This document shows, piece by piece, positions 16,118-23,973 of a stretch of DNA of 64,000 nucleotides. The notes under the pieces were generated by a model. That model made no database searches, was not told the origin of the DNA, and saw only the letters and a program-made list of their open reading frames with translations. Source of the stretch: Mesorhizobium sp. B4-1-4. Lineage in GTDB: Bacteria > Pseudomonadota > Alphaproteobacteria > Rhizobiales > Rhizobiaceae. Both the position numbers and the translations under genes were made by a program. Location of the stretch: NCBI RefSeq assembly GCF_006439395.2, contig NZ_CP083950.1, positions 4,267,001 to 4,331,000 on the forward strand. Reading direction: 5' to 3'. Numbering within the stretch: the first letter of the stretch is position 1; every line of letters starts with the position of its first letter.

Positions 16118-17116
16118 ATGACGTCAAGTGACGACCGCCGACCAAAGTCCCGCCGCGGCCTGTTCTGGCTCGTGGCGCTCATCGTTGTGCTGTTCGCCAT
16201 CTACAGCGCCGGCTGGTTCTATTTGGCCAACAGGGTCAGGACCGAGGCCGACAAGGCGGTCGCCACGCTCAACAAGAGCGGCATCCAGGCCGGCTGCGCC
16301 AACCTCCAGGTCAGTGGCTATCCGCTGAGCTTTGCCGTCTCTTGCGACAATCTGGCCTATGAGGACGACGCCAAGAACATCGCGGCCTCGTCTGGCTCCT
16401 TCAATGCGGCCGCGCAGATCATCCAGCCCCTGTCGCCGACCGCCGATCTGCGCGGTCCGCTCAGGACCTCTGTCCCCGGCATGGTGCCGCTATGGATCGA
16501 CTGGGACAATCTGCAGGCCAACGTCAGACTGTCATGGCCGCTGCCACGGCGCGTCGCATTGCAGGCGGAGGGCCTGTCAGGTCAAACCGATCCGGCCGAC
16601 GACACCGATCCGGTGGAACTGTTCAGCGCCGGCAAGGCGTCAGGCCAGCTGCAGCCGAACGGTCAGGACGTCGACTATGTCGGCAGCTTCACTGATCTCG
16701 AGATCGACCCCGACGCGATTGGCGGGCGCGTGCTGCCGGCGCTCGATGCCAGCGGCGACGCCACGCTGAAGAATGGTGTCGCGCTGATCGGAACGCAGGT
16801 GAAGAGCCTGCGCGGCCAGAGGGTCGAGATCCGCAACCTCGATCTGTCGTCAGGCACGGCGCGGGTTACCGTGTCGGGGCCGCTGTCGGTGGATGCCGAA
16901 GGCCTGGTCGACGCCGATCTGATGATCAGGATCAAGGATCCGAAAGCCGTGGCGACAATTCTTGCCGGCGCGATACCCGAACAGAAGAACGCCATCGAAC
17001 AGGGCTTTGCCGCTCTCGCTCTGCTCGGCAAGGAACCGTCGATGCCGCTGAAGGTGGTCAAGGGCAAGGCAGCACTCGGCTTCATCCCGCTGGGCAAGAT
17101 CAAGCCGGTGCAATAG
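16118..17116 (+). CDS. DUF2125 domain protein
   Basis: 332 residues with an N-terminal membrane anchor (about 14-36, LFWLVALIVVLFAIYSAGWF) and a long periplasmic beta-rich domain with paired cysteines in QAGCANLQVSGYP and AVSCDNLAYED. It matches DUF2125, an alphaproteobacterial family with AsmA-like flavour and no known function. It is followed at once by a PfkB-like frame whose 5' part is missing, so the boundary at 17116 may be the scar of a deletion. Confidence 0.82.
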   Translation: MTSSDDRRPKSRRGLFWLVALIVVLFAIYSAGWFYLANRVRTEADKAVATLNKSGIQAGCANLQVSGYPLSFAVSCDNLAYEDDAKNIAASSGSFNAAAQIIQPLSPTADLRGPLRTSVPGMVPLWIDWDNLQANVRLSWPLPRRVALQAEGLSGQTDPADDTDPVELFSAGKASGQLQPNGQDVDYVGSFTDLEIDPDAIGGRVLPALDASGDATLKNGVALIGTQVKSLRGQRVEIRNLDLSSGTARVTVSGPLSVDAEGLVDADLMIRIKDPKAVATILAGAIPEQKNAIEQGFAALALLGKEPSMPLKVVKGKAALGFIPLGKIKPVQ

Positions 17117-17180
17117 CTTCGATGGCAAGACCCATCAGGGAAAGTTCATCGCTTCGGATGGCGTCCAGATCGCCTCCGGC

Positions 17181-17984
17181 ATGGCCACGAGCGCTGCCTG
17201 TGCCGCACAGCGCCTCGGCGCCGAGGTGTCGTTGTGGGCGAGCACCGGCGACGATCCGATCGGCGATCAGCTGATTGCGGGGATCGAGGCGGAAGGTGTC
17301 GATTGCAGCCATGTGCGCCGCGTCAGGGGCGCCCGCTCGGCACTGGCATCGATCCTTGTCGACGCGCATGGCGAGCGCATCATCGTGCCGTTCTATGACA
17401 GCCGGGCCCAAGCCGATCCATTGGCCCTGCCGTTCGCGGACGTCACGGCATTCGATGCCGTGCTGGTCGACGTACGCTGGCCGGGTGCGGCGGCACTTGC
17501 CCTTGCGGCGGCGCGCGCTGCCGGCCTCCCGGCAATTCTCGACGCCGATACAGCACCGCTGGCGGTGCTGGAGCAGATGCTGCCGCTGGCTTCGCATATC
17601 GTCGCCTCCGAGCCGGCGGCGCGCATCGTCTGCGGGCACGCGCTCGACCCTGAGACCGCCTGCGCCGACTTGGCCTCGCGTACCGATGCTTTTGTCGCCG
17701 TCACCGGCGGCGCGGCAGGCACCTGGTGGTTCGACCGCTCGACCCGAACTGTTCGCCATGTCGCGACGCCAAAGATCAAAGTGGTGGATACACTGGCAGC
17801 TGGTGACGTTTTTCACGGTGCCTTTGCGGTGGGACTGGCGGAAGCCATGCCGATAGAGAACGCCCTGCGCTTTGCCAGCGCGGCCGCCGCGCTCAAATGC
17901 CAGCGCTTCGGCGGCAGGCTGGGCGCACCGGAGCGAACCGAGACGCTGGCAATGATGGCGGCCCACTGGCCCGCCCAAGCCTGA
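17181..17984 (+). CDS. PfkB-family sugar kinase lacking its N-terminus (possible pseudogene)
   Basis: 267 residues from the first in-frame ATG (MATSAACAAQRLGAEVSLW). PfkB hallmarks are present: the early substrate motif GMATSAACAAQRLG, the TGG strand AVTGGAAGTWWF, and the catalytic loop DTLAAGDVFHGAF, with Asp in place and the first anion-hole Gly replaced by Ala. The frame continues upstream as KFIASDGVQIASG, also typical of the family, but to the in-frame TGA at 17049 there is no ATG, GTG or TTG, and the first strand with its sugar-contact Asp is absent. About 35 residues look deleted next to the DUF2125 stop. It could be a pseudogene or a shortened protein. Confidence 0.7.
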   Translation: MATSAACAAQRLGAEVSLWASTGDDPIGDQLIAGIEAEGVDCSHVRRVRGARSALASILVDAHGERIIVPFYDSRAQADPLALPFADVTAFDAVLVDVRWPGAAALALAAARAAGLPAILDADTAPLAVLEQMLPLASHIVASEPAARIVCGHALDPETACADLASRTDAFVAVTGGAAGTWWFDRSTRTVRHVATPKIKVVDTLAAGDVFHGAFAVGLAEAMPIENALRFASAAAALKCQRFGGRLGAPERTETLAMMAAHWPAQA

Positions 17985-17991
17985 GAACCTG

Positions 17992-18927
17992 CTAGGTTTT
18001 CGCCGGGTGCTCGACCGCCTGACGCCCGAAGTCGGGCGCGTCGATATCCTGGCCGGCCTCGATGATCGAGCGGCGCACGGCACGGGTTCGGGTGAACAGG
18101 TCGAACAGCTTGTCGCCGTCGCCCCAGCGGATCGCCCGCTGCAGGAACGCCAGATCTTCCGAGAACCGCGCCAGCATTTCGAGGATGGCATCCTTGTTGT
18201 GAAGGCACACGTCCCGCCACATGGTCGGGTCGGAGGCGGCCAGACGCGTGAAATCGCGAAAGCCGGAGGCGGAATATTTGATCACTTCCGTCTTGGTCAC
18301 CGATTCCAGATCGTCGGCAGTGCCGACGATGTTGTAGGCGATGATGTGCGGCAAATGCGAGACAATAGCCAGCGTCATGTCATGATGCTGCGAGTCCATC
18401 GTGTCGATGTTGGCGCCGCAACGGCGCCAGAATTCCGACAGCCGTTCCAGCGCACCCGGATCGGTGCCCGGCAGGGGCGTGAAGATGCACCAGCGATTGT
18501 CGAACAGGTCGGCAAAACCGGCGTCCGGCCCGGATTTTTCGGTACCCGCCAACGGATGGCCGGGGATGAAATGGACGCCGTCAGGGACATGGGGCTGCAT
18601 CTGCGCGATGACGGAGGCCTTTGTCGAGCCGACATCGGTGAGGATCGCACCCTTTTTCAGGGCCGGTGCGATTTCCTGCGCCACCGCGCCGGATGAGCCG
18701 ACCGGCACCGAGACGATGACCAGATCGGCGTCGCGGACCGCTTCCTTCGCGTCGGTGGTGTAGGAATCGCCGAGGCCCAGTTCCTCGGCCCTCTTGAGTG
18801 TGGCCACGCTGCGCGTCGAGATGGCGACATGGCGAGCCAGCCCCTCGCGGCGGATGACGCGGGCCAGCGACGAGCCGATCAGGCCGATGCCGACCAGCGC
18901 GATCTTCTCAAACATCGGTGATGTCAT
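17992..18927 (-). CDS. tyrC: Prephenate/arogenate (cyclohexadienyl) dehydrogenase
   Basis: A 311-residue NAD(P)-dependent enzyme of tyrosine synthesis. The N-terminal Rossmann fold shows IALVGIGLIGSSLARVIRREG (GxGxxG), then VIVSVPVGSSGAVA. The substrate region contains DVGSTKASVI and the conserved FIPGHPLAGTEKSGP. The C-terminal helical dimer domain carries HDMTLAIVSHLPHIIAYN. It lies six bases downstream of hisC on the same strand, as in other rhizobia, and is probably translated from a common mRNA. Whether prephenate or arogenate is preferred cannot be read from sequence. Confidence 0.9.
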   Translation of the reverse strand: MTSPMFEKIALVGIGLIGSSLARVIRREGLARHVAISTRSVATLKRAEELGLGDSYTTDAKEAVRDADLVIVSVPVGSSGAVAQEIAPALKKGAILTDVGSTKASVIAQMQPHVPDGVHFIPGHPLAGTEKSGPDAGFADLFDNRWCIFTPLPGTDPGALERLSEFWRRCGANIDTMDSQHHDMTLAIVSHLPHIIAYNIVGTADDLESVTKTEVIKYSASGFRDFTRLAASDPTMWRDVCLHNKDAILEMLARFSEDLAFLQRAIRWGDGDKLFDLFTRTRAVRRSIIEAGQDIDAPDFGRQAVEHPAKT

Positions 18928-18933
18928 GGTGCT

Positions 18934-20043
18934 CTAGCTTTTCAGAAATGTCGTGAGCGCGGCGACGACGCCGCGATTGGCCTCTTCGGTGCCGACAGTC
19001 ATGCGCAGCGCGTTGGGGAAGCCGTAGCCGGAAACGCGCCGCAATATATAGCCGCGCGCGGTCAGGTAATCGTCCGCCGCCGCCGCAGAATGCTTCTGGT
19101 CGTCCGGGAAATGAATGAGGAGGAAATTGCCGACGCTGGGCGTCACCCGCAGCCCAAGCGCGGTCATCTCTTCGGTCAACCAGGCGAGCCAGGTCTCGTT
19201 GTGCGCAACGCTGCGCTCGATATGGGCGCGGTCGCGGATCGCGGCGATGCCGGCCTCGATCGCGGTGGTGTTGACATTGAAGGGACCGCGCACGCGATTG
19301 ATGGCGTCGACGATGTGCATGGGGCCATACATCCAGCCGATCCGTGCTCCACCCAGGCCGATCTTGGAGAAGGTGCGGGTCATCACCACGTTCTCGGCGC
19401 TGCCGACCAGCTCGATGCCGGCCTCATAATCGTTGCGGCGGACATATTCGGCATAGGCCGCGTCGAGCACCAGCAGCACATGCCTTGGCAGGCCGGCATG
19501 CAAGCGGCGCACCTCCTGGAACGGCACATAGGTACCGGTCGGGTTGTTGGGATTGGCGAGGAACACGATTTTGGTATGCGGCGTGACCGCGGCCAGCATC
19601 GCATCGATGTCGGCGCGCTCGTCGGTTTCCTTGACCACGACCGGCGTGGCGCCGGCCGATTGGATGTAGATCTTGTAGACCATGAACGCGTGTTCGGTGA
19701 AAATGGCCTCGTCGCCTGGCGCCAGATAGGTCTGCGCCAGCAGGCCGAGGATCTCGTCGGAGCCGTTGGAACAGATGATGTTCTGGGGGTTGAGCCCATG
19801 CACCTCGGCGATCGCCTCGCGCAGCCGCCTCGCGGTGCCGTCCGGATAAATATCGAGCCTGGCGGCCACCTCGCGCGCGGCCTCGATCGCCTTCGGCGAC
19901 GGACCGAGCGGGTTCTCGTTCGACGACAGCTTGTGGACCTTGGCGACACCGGCGGGTGCGGTACTCTTGCCGGGCACATAGGCATCGATGTCCATGATGC
20001 CCGCGCGCGGGGTTGGACGTGCCTGATCCGGTATCTGGTTCAT
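18934..20043 (-). CDS. hisC: Histidinol-phosphate aminotransferase
   Basis: 369 residues from the ATG at 20043 (MNQIPDQARPTPRAG), a PLP fold-type I enzyme converting imidazole acetol phosphate to histidinol phosphate; in this position it often also serves aromatic amino acids. Visible motifs: VHKLSSNENPLGPSPKA, SNGSDEILGLLAQ, FLANPNNPTGTYVP, VLDAAYAEYV, and the Schiff-base lysine in RTFSKIGLGGARIGW (near residue 229). The frame is open to 20355, but the extra residues match nothing and overlap the SAM-II element. hisC and tyrC form an operon divergent from metX. Confidence 0.93.
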   Translation of the reverse strand: MNQIPDQARPTPRAGIMDIDAYVPGKSTAPAGVAKVHKLSSNENPLGPSPKAIEAAREVAARLDIYPDGTARRLREAIAEVHGLNPQNIICSNGSDEILGLLAQTYLAPGDEAIFTEHAFMVYKIYIQSAGATPVVVKETDERADIDAMLAAVTPHTKIVFLANPNNPTGTYVPFQEVRRLHAGLPRHVLLVLDAAYAEYVRRNDYEAGIELVGSAENVVMTRTFSKIGLGGARIGWMYGPMHIVDAINRVRGPFNVNTTAIEAGIAAIRDRAHIERSVAHNETWLAWLTEEMTALGLRVTPSVGNFLLIHFPDDQKHSAAAADDYLTARGYILRRVSGYGFPNALRMTVGTEEANRGVVAALTTFLKS

Positions 20044-20146
20044 TTTTTGCAAAATCCGTCGAAAATGCCTCCACCCGGAAGCCGCAGCGGAAATACAAGC
20101 CATGGGCCGCAATGTCGAGAGGTGGCAGTGGGGCCAGCGGCCGGCA

Positions 20147-20174
20147 TTGACGGCAAGGCGGGCGAGTTCTAGAA
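20147..20174 (+). promoter_or_regulatory. Predicted sigma-70-type promoter for metX
   Basis: TTGACG (20147-20152), a 16-base spacer, TAGAAG (20169-20174). Transcription would start near 20181, just before the SAM-II aptamer. Confidence 0.5.
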
Positions 20175-20187
20175 GAGCAGCGAACTT

Positions 20188-20240
20188 CCGTGGTGATTTG
20201 GCCGGTCGGCTTGCAGCCACGTTAAACAATTCGCTAAAGG
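20188..20240 (+). ncRNA. SAM-II riboswitch (metA/metX type)
   Basis: The aptamer contains the SAM-II consensus. CGTGG (20188-20192) pairs with CCACG (20216-20220); inside lie TGATTTGG and CGGCTTGCAG, and after the stem GTTAAA and GCTAAAGG, the segments that fold back into the pseudoknot. SAM-II aptamers occur almost only in Alphaproteobacteria, upstream of methionine biosynthesis genes, and turn expression off when S-adenosylmethionine is abundant. A terminator follows at 20258-20287 and metX starts at 20376. Confidence 0.93.
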
Positions 20241-20257
20241 GCCGTTTGCGTGATGTA

Positions 20258-20287
20258 ACCGGCTTGCGAAGGCAATGCCGGTTTTTT
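20258..20287 (+). terminator. Intrinsic terminator after the SAM-II aptamer
   Basis: ACCGGC (20258-20263) pairs with GCCGGT (20277-20282) and is followed by TTTTTT (the run begins at 20282). It lies 18 bases beyond the aptamer and about 90 bases before the metX ATG, so it is well placed to be the expression platform. Confidence 0.7.
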
Positions 20288-20375
20288 GTTGTCCGTGACC
20301 GGCCGGACGAACGTATCGGCGGCGGGCGGATCGGCAGCGATTTCCGCAAACGCACGATGCAGCAAGAGAGACGTG

Positions 20376-21545
20376 ATGGCCGCTCAGCGCGCAGGAAAGA
20401 CCAACAACGAGGCCGACCAGCCGTCGAGCCCGGTGTTGCGTTTCGGGCCCGACAAGCCGCTCAAGCTCGACGCCGGCACGCTGCTGTCGCCGTTCCAGAT
20501 CGCCTATCAGACCTATGGCAAGCTGAACGATGCCCGCTCCAATGCCATCCTCGTCTGCCACGCGCTGACCGGCGACCAGCATGTCGCCAACACCAATCCG
20601 GTGACCGGCAAGCCTGGCTGGTGGGAAGTGCTGATCGGCCCCGGCAAGATCATCGACACCAACCGTTTCTTCGTCATCTGCTCCAACGTCATCGGCGGCT
20701 GCCTGGGCTCCACCGGCCCGGCTTCGACCAATCCCGCCACCGGGAAACCCTATGGGCTCGACCTGCCGGTCATCACCATTCGCGACATGGTGCGTGCGCA
20801 GCAGATGCTGATCGACCATTTCGGCATCGAGAAACTGTTCTGCGTGCTCGGCGGCTCTATGGGCGGCATGCAGGTGCTGGAATGGGCGTCGAGCTATCCC
20901 GAGCGCGTCTTTGCAGCGCTGCCGATCGCCACCGGCGCCCGCCATTCCTCGCAGAACATCGCCTTTCACGAGGTTGGCCGCCAGGCTGTCATGGCCGATC
21001 CGGAGTGGCATGGCGGCAAGTATTTCGACTATGGCAAACGCCCGGAAAAGGGGCTGGCGGTGGCGCGCATGGCCGCCCACATCACCTATCTCTCGAAAGC
21101 CGCCCTGCACCGAAAATTCGGCCGCAACCTGCAGGACCGCGAAGCGTTGACCTTCGGCTTCGATGCCGACTTCCAGATCGAAAGCTATCTGCGCCACCAG
21201 GGCATGACCTTCGTCGATCGCTTCGATGCCAATTCCTATCTCTACATGACCCGGTCGATGGATTATTTCGATATCGCCGCCGATCATGGCGGTAGGCTGG
21301 CGGACGCCTTCGCCGGCACCAAGACCCGCTTCTGCCTGGTGTCCTTCACGTCTGACTGGCTGTTTCCGACCGAGGAAAGCCGCTCCATCGTGCACGCGCT
21401 CAACGCCGCCGGCGCCTCGGTGTCCTTCGTCGAGATCGAGACCGATCGCGGCCATGACGCCTTCCTGCTCGACGAGCCGGAACTGTTCGCGGCCATCAAC
21501 GGCTTTATCGGCTCGGCGGCGCGCGCCAGGGGGCTCAATCCATGA
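20376..21545 (+). CDS. metX: Homoserine O-acetyltransferase
   Basis: 389 residues from the ATG at 20376 with AGAGAG upstream; the frame is open from 20286, but those codons lie in the riboswitch leader. It is an alpha/beta hydrolase-fold enzyme that acylates homoserine in the first committed step of methionine synthesis. Motifs: ILVCHALTGDQHV, the nucleophile elbow GGSMGGMQ (Ser161), NVIGGCLGSTGP, and the C-terminal catalytic His in DRGHDAFLLDEPE. Expression is predicted to fall at high SAM through the SAM-II riboswitch. It overlaps metW by four bases (ATGA). Confidence 0.95.
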   Translation: MAAQRAGKTNNEADQPSSPVLRFGPDKPLKLDAGTLLSPFQIAYQTYGKLNDARSNAILVCHALTGDQHVANTNPVTGKPGWWEVLIGPGKIIDTNRFFVICSNVIGGCLGSTGPASTNPATGKPYGLDLPVITIRDMVRAQQMLIDHFGIEKLFCVLGGSMGGMQVLEWASSYPERVFAALPIATGARHSSQNIAFHEVGRQAVMADPEWHGGKYFDYGKRPEKGLAVARMAAHITYLSKAALHRKFGRNLQDREALTFGFDADFQIESYLRHQGMTFVDRFDANSYLYMTRSMDYFDIAADHGGRLADAFAGTKTRFCLVSFTSDWLFPTEESRSIVHALNAAGASVSFVEIETDRGHDAFLLDEPELFAAINGFIGSAARARGLNP

Positions 21546-22156
21546 CTGTCAACGGTACGCAGCGCGTTGACCTCGAGGTCGTCGCAAATCTCATTCCCCC
21601 GCAATCGCGGGTGCTCGATGTTGGCTCCGGCGACGGCTCGCTGCTCGAACTCCTGCAGGACACCAAACAGATAGACGGCCGCGGGCTGGAACTGTCGCAG
21701 CGTGGTGTCAACGAATGCGTGGCGCGAGGCCTCTCCGTCATCCAGGGCGATGCCGACAAGGATCTCGAATTCTACCCGGACAAGGGTTTTGATTTCGTCG
21801 TCCTGTCGCAGACGTTGCAGGCCACCCGTAACCCGAAGCTGGTGCTCGACGAACTGCTCAGGATCGGCAACCGGGCGATCGTCTCCTTCCCCAATTTCGG
21901 TCACTGGCGGGTGCGCCTGTCGCTGTTCGTCAAGGGCCGCATGCCGGTGACCAAGGACCTGCCCTATTCCTGGTACGACACGCCCAACATCCATTTCTGC
22001 ACCATCCGTGACTTCGTCAATCTATGCGAGGAACTCGGCGCGACGGTGGAAAAGGCAACCGCGCTCGACGCCAACGGCCAGAGGATCGGCCTGTCGATGC
22101 CCTGGTGGTTCTGGAATTTCTTCGGCCAGCAGGCAATATTTTTGCTGAAACGATAA
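21542..22156 (+). CDS. metW: Methionine biosynthesis protein MetW
   Basis: A 204-residue class I methyltransferase-fold protein: motif I VLDVGSGDGSLLELL, GRGLELSQRGVNECVARGL, and FDFVVLSQTLQATRNP. MetW proteins are always found next to metX in Proteobacteria and are needed for full homoserine acetyltransferase activity in several species; they probably act as a partner rather than as a stand-alone methyltransferase. The ATGA overlap with metX supports coupled translation and near-equal expression. Confidence 0.93.
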   Translation: MTVNGTQRVDLEVVANLIPPQSRVLDVGSGDGSLLELLQDTKQIDGRGLELSQRGVNECVARGLSVIQGDADKDLEFYPDKGFDFVVLSQTLQATRNPKLVLDELLRIGNRAIVSFPNFGHWRVRLSLFVKGRMPVTKDLPYSWYDTPNIHFCTIRDFVNLCEELGATVEKATALDANGQRIGLSMPWWFWNFFGQQAIFLLKR

Positions 22157-22232
22157 TGGTTGATATCTGGATTTCTTCGTGCTCCTAAGAGGTTGCTTGA
22201 ATTCTTGACGCTGTAATGGGATCTCTTGGAAC

Positions 22233-23222
22233 GTGCCGCTAAATTCCCTGAGCTATTGCCTGATCCTGGAAATGGAGAACGCCAGGTCGGTCGATCTCGA
22301 AGAGGTCAGCGTCGGGCTGACTGCCTTGGCGCGCGAAATCGGCGCTGTTTCTTCGCTGGGTTTTGCTAGGCCACAGGTCGTTTTCTCCCATGGCGGAGAC
22401 GATGCGGATACACTTTTGCTGAGAAGCAACATCGCATCCGCGGCATCGCAGCTCGAGCAGGTTGCCGACTTGATCTTCGCCGCATGCCCAGGCGGACGGT
22501 ACTACGATCTTAAGAACAACGGCATTCCAGCAACCGACGGCGATGTCGTCATTTTTACAGACTCCGATACGGTCGTGGAATCTGGATGGCTCTCGGCCAT
22601 GCTCGGTCCATTTCAAGATCCAGCGACCGTCGCCGTAAACGGTTACACCTACCTTTACTACGACGACTTCATGTCGCGAACGTTTGCGCTGATCTGGTTT
22701 TTCCCAATGGCGCAAAAGGACATGCGTTTTGCTTTGAAACGGGCGATAAACGCCAACAACGTGGCTTTTCGCCGTGACTGGATTGCCAATCACCCCTTTC
22801 CCGAAAACAATGGTTTCAAGGTTTCCTGTACGCTCCTGATGCGTGCGCTTGAGCGCGACGGCCACAAACTCGTCAGCGCCAATGCACGCGTCTATCATCA
22901 CCCGCCGCGCGGCTGGCGATTCTTCCGCTGGCGCGCATTGGTGACCGGCCGCGATGCCGACCGGAAATTTAGAGAACTGGGGAGTCCCCATCGTGGCCGC
23001 CGGATCGCAAAGTCGCTCAGCCGGTGGCTGACCATGTCGTGGCGTACAACACGGCGCGTCGTACGGCATGCCCGGCAGACGGGAATGCCGGTCTGGCAAA
23101 TTCCAATGTCTCTGCTTGTCGGCCTGGCATTCTACAGTTTGGCATTTTGGGGCCAGTTCAGCCTGGCCGTGGGACTCGTCCATGACGAGATTGAAGTTCT
23201 GCCCGACTTTGCGGGTGGATGA
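22233..23222 (+). CDS. Family 2-like glycosyltransferase with C-terminal membrane segment
   Basis: 329 residues from a GTG at 22233; no ATG is available in frame before codon 14. The central part has the GT-A signature GDVVIFTDSDTVVESGWL (acidic DSD metal site) and NANNVAFRRDWI, then a second catalytic-like region with VYHHPPRGWRFFRW. The C-terminus has a membrane stretch (about 288-312, IPMSLLVGLAFYSLAFWGQF). Its N-terminal third is atypical and may be diverged. Base composition is more AT-rich than neighbouring genes, a hint of transfer. The acceptor is unknown; a surface-glycan role is inferred. Confidence 0.72.
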   Translation: MPLNSLSYCLILEMENARSVDLEEVSVGLTALAREIGAVSSLGFARPQVVFSHGGDDADTLLLRSNIASAASQLEQVADLIFAACPGGRYYDLKNNGIPATDGDVVIFTDSDTVVESGWLSAMLGPFQDPATVAVNGYTYLYYDDFMSRTFALIWFFPMAQKDMRFALKRAINANNVAFRRDWIANHPFPENNGFKVSCTLLMRALERDGHKLVSANARVYHHPPRGWRFFRWRALVTGRDADRKFRELGSPHRGRRIAKSLSRWLTMSWRTTRRVVRHARQTGMPVWQIPMSLLVGLAFYSLAFWGQFSLAVGLVHDEIEVLPDFAGG

Positions 23223-23273
23223 ATGCATTCACGCGCAAAACCGACGGCACCAAAACAGCAACCGCAATCGTTC

Positions 23274-23594
23274 CTATCCCAGGACATCCGTGGCCCTGTG
23301 CGGATGTTCGACGCCGTTGACGAACACCACGTCGGATTGAGAATTGTTGGTGCGCAGCGACAGTATCGCCTGGTAGGCGGGCGAGTCGTACCAGCCGCGC
23401 GCATGTTGCCTGTCGGGAAACTCGATGATGATGAGGTTGCCCGGCCAGTCGTTCTCGACCACCTCCACATCGCCGTCATGCATGAGGAACCGGCCGCCGA
23501 AAGGCTCCAGCGTGGCATCGATCCTGTGCAGATACTCGGCGATCTGCGGCCCCATCTTGACTTGGCGCATATGGGCAACAGCATAGGCGGTCAT
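23274..23594 (-). CDS. DUF1330 domain protein
   Basis: 106 residues from the ATG at 23594, which has GAGGGAG eight bases upstream; a longer frame to 23834 exists but has no better start. The sequence MTAYAVAHMRQVKMGPQIAE, RFLMHDGDVEVVE, LIIIEFPDRQHARGWYDS and PAYQAILSLRTNNSQSD matches DUF1330, a small ferredoxin-like (dimeric alpha/beta barrel) family of unknown function, sometimes stress-related. It converges with the upstream glycosyltransferase gene. Confidence 0.85.
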   Translation of the reverse strand: MTAYAVAHMRQVKMGPQIAEYLHRIDATLEPFGGRFLMHDGDVEVVENDWPGNLIIIEFPDRQHARGWYDSPAYQAILSLRTNNSQSDVVFVNGVEHPHRATDVLG

Positions 23595-23832
23595 GACATA
23601 ACTCCCTCTGGTCGAGGCCAGCGACCGGCCTCGCAAGGACCAATCTGCCCCAACATCGACGGCGAAGCGATTACCTCTGACGTCATGGAGAATAGAGGCG
23701 ATCCGCGACAGGCAGCGACATCTTCGTATCGGCGGTTCGCAAACATGCCGGGCGGCGATGGTGTTGCACTTGAAGCGCTCGGCACGGAATTCATCACTCC
23801 TCATGGGTTGAGCCTCGGTGCGATGGGGTGAC
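23595..23832. other. Intergenic stretch without recognised features
   Basis: Between the DUF1330 gene (leftward) and the small coupled ORF (rightward). It must contain both promoters, but I could not identify convincing boxes. Short frames here are poor in family-like features. Confidence 0.5.
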
Positions 23833-23973
23833 ATGGGCGGCTGGTTTTTGTACCCTTCGAACGAATACGATGAAGGTCACGGAAGGGGACATCCGATCCA
23901 TTCGACCATCCTGAAGATCGAAGGAACAGACAGGACGCGCATTTTTGCGCTGGAACCGGCTGACGCGGCATGA
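23833..23973 (+). CDS. 46-codon ORF translationally coupled to a glycosyltransferase
   Basis: ATG at 23833 (GTG at 23818 is an in-frame alternative) to TGA at 23971-23973. The product begins MGGWFLYPSNEYDEGHGRGH and ends IFALEPADAA. The stop overlaps the ATG of the next gene as ATGA (23970-23973), an arrangement common for truly translated pairs, and the segment HPIHSTILKIEGTDRTRIFAL looks like beta-strand protein rather than noise. I do not recognise the family. Possible roles are a small partner of the glycosyltransferase or the last piece of a decayed protein. Confidence 0.45.
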   Translation: MGGWFLYPSNEYDEGHGRGHPIHSTILKIEGTDRTRIFALEPADAA

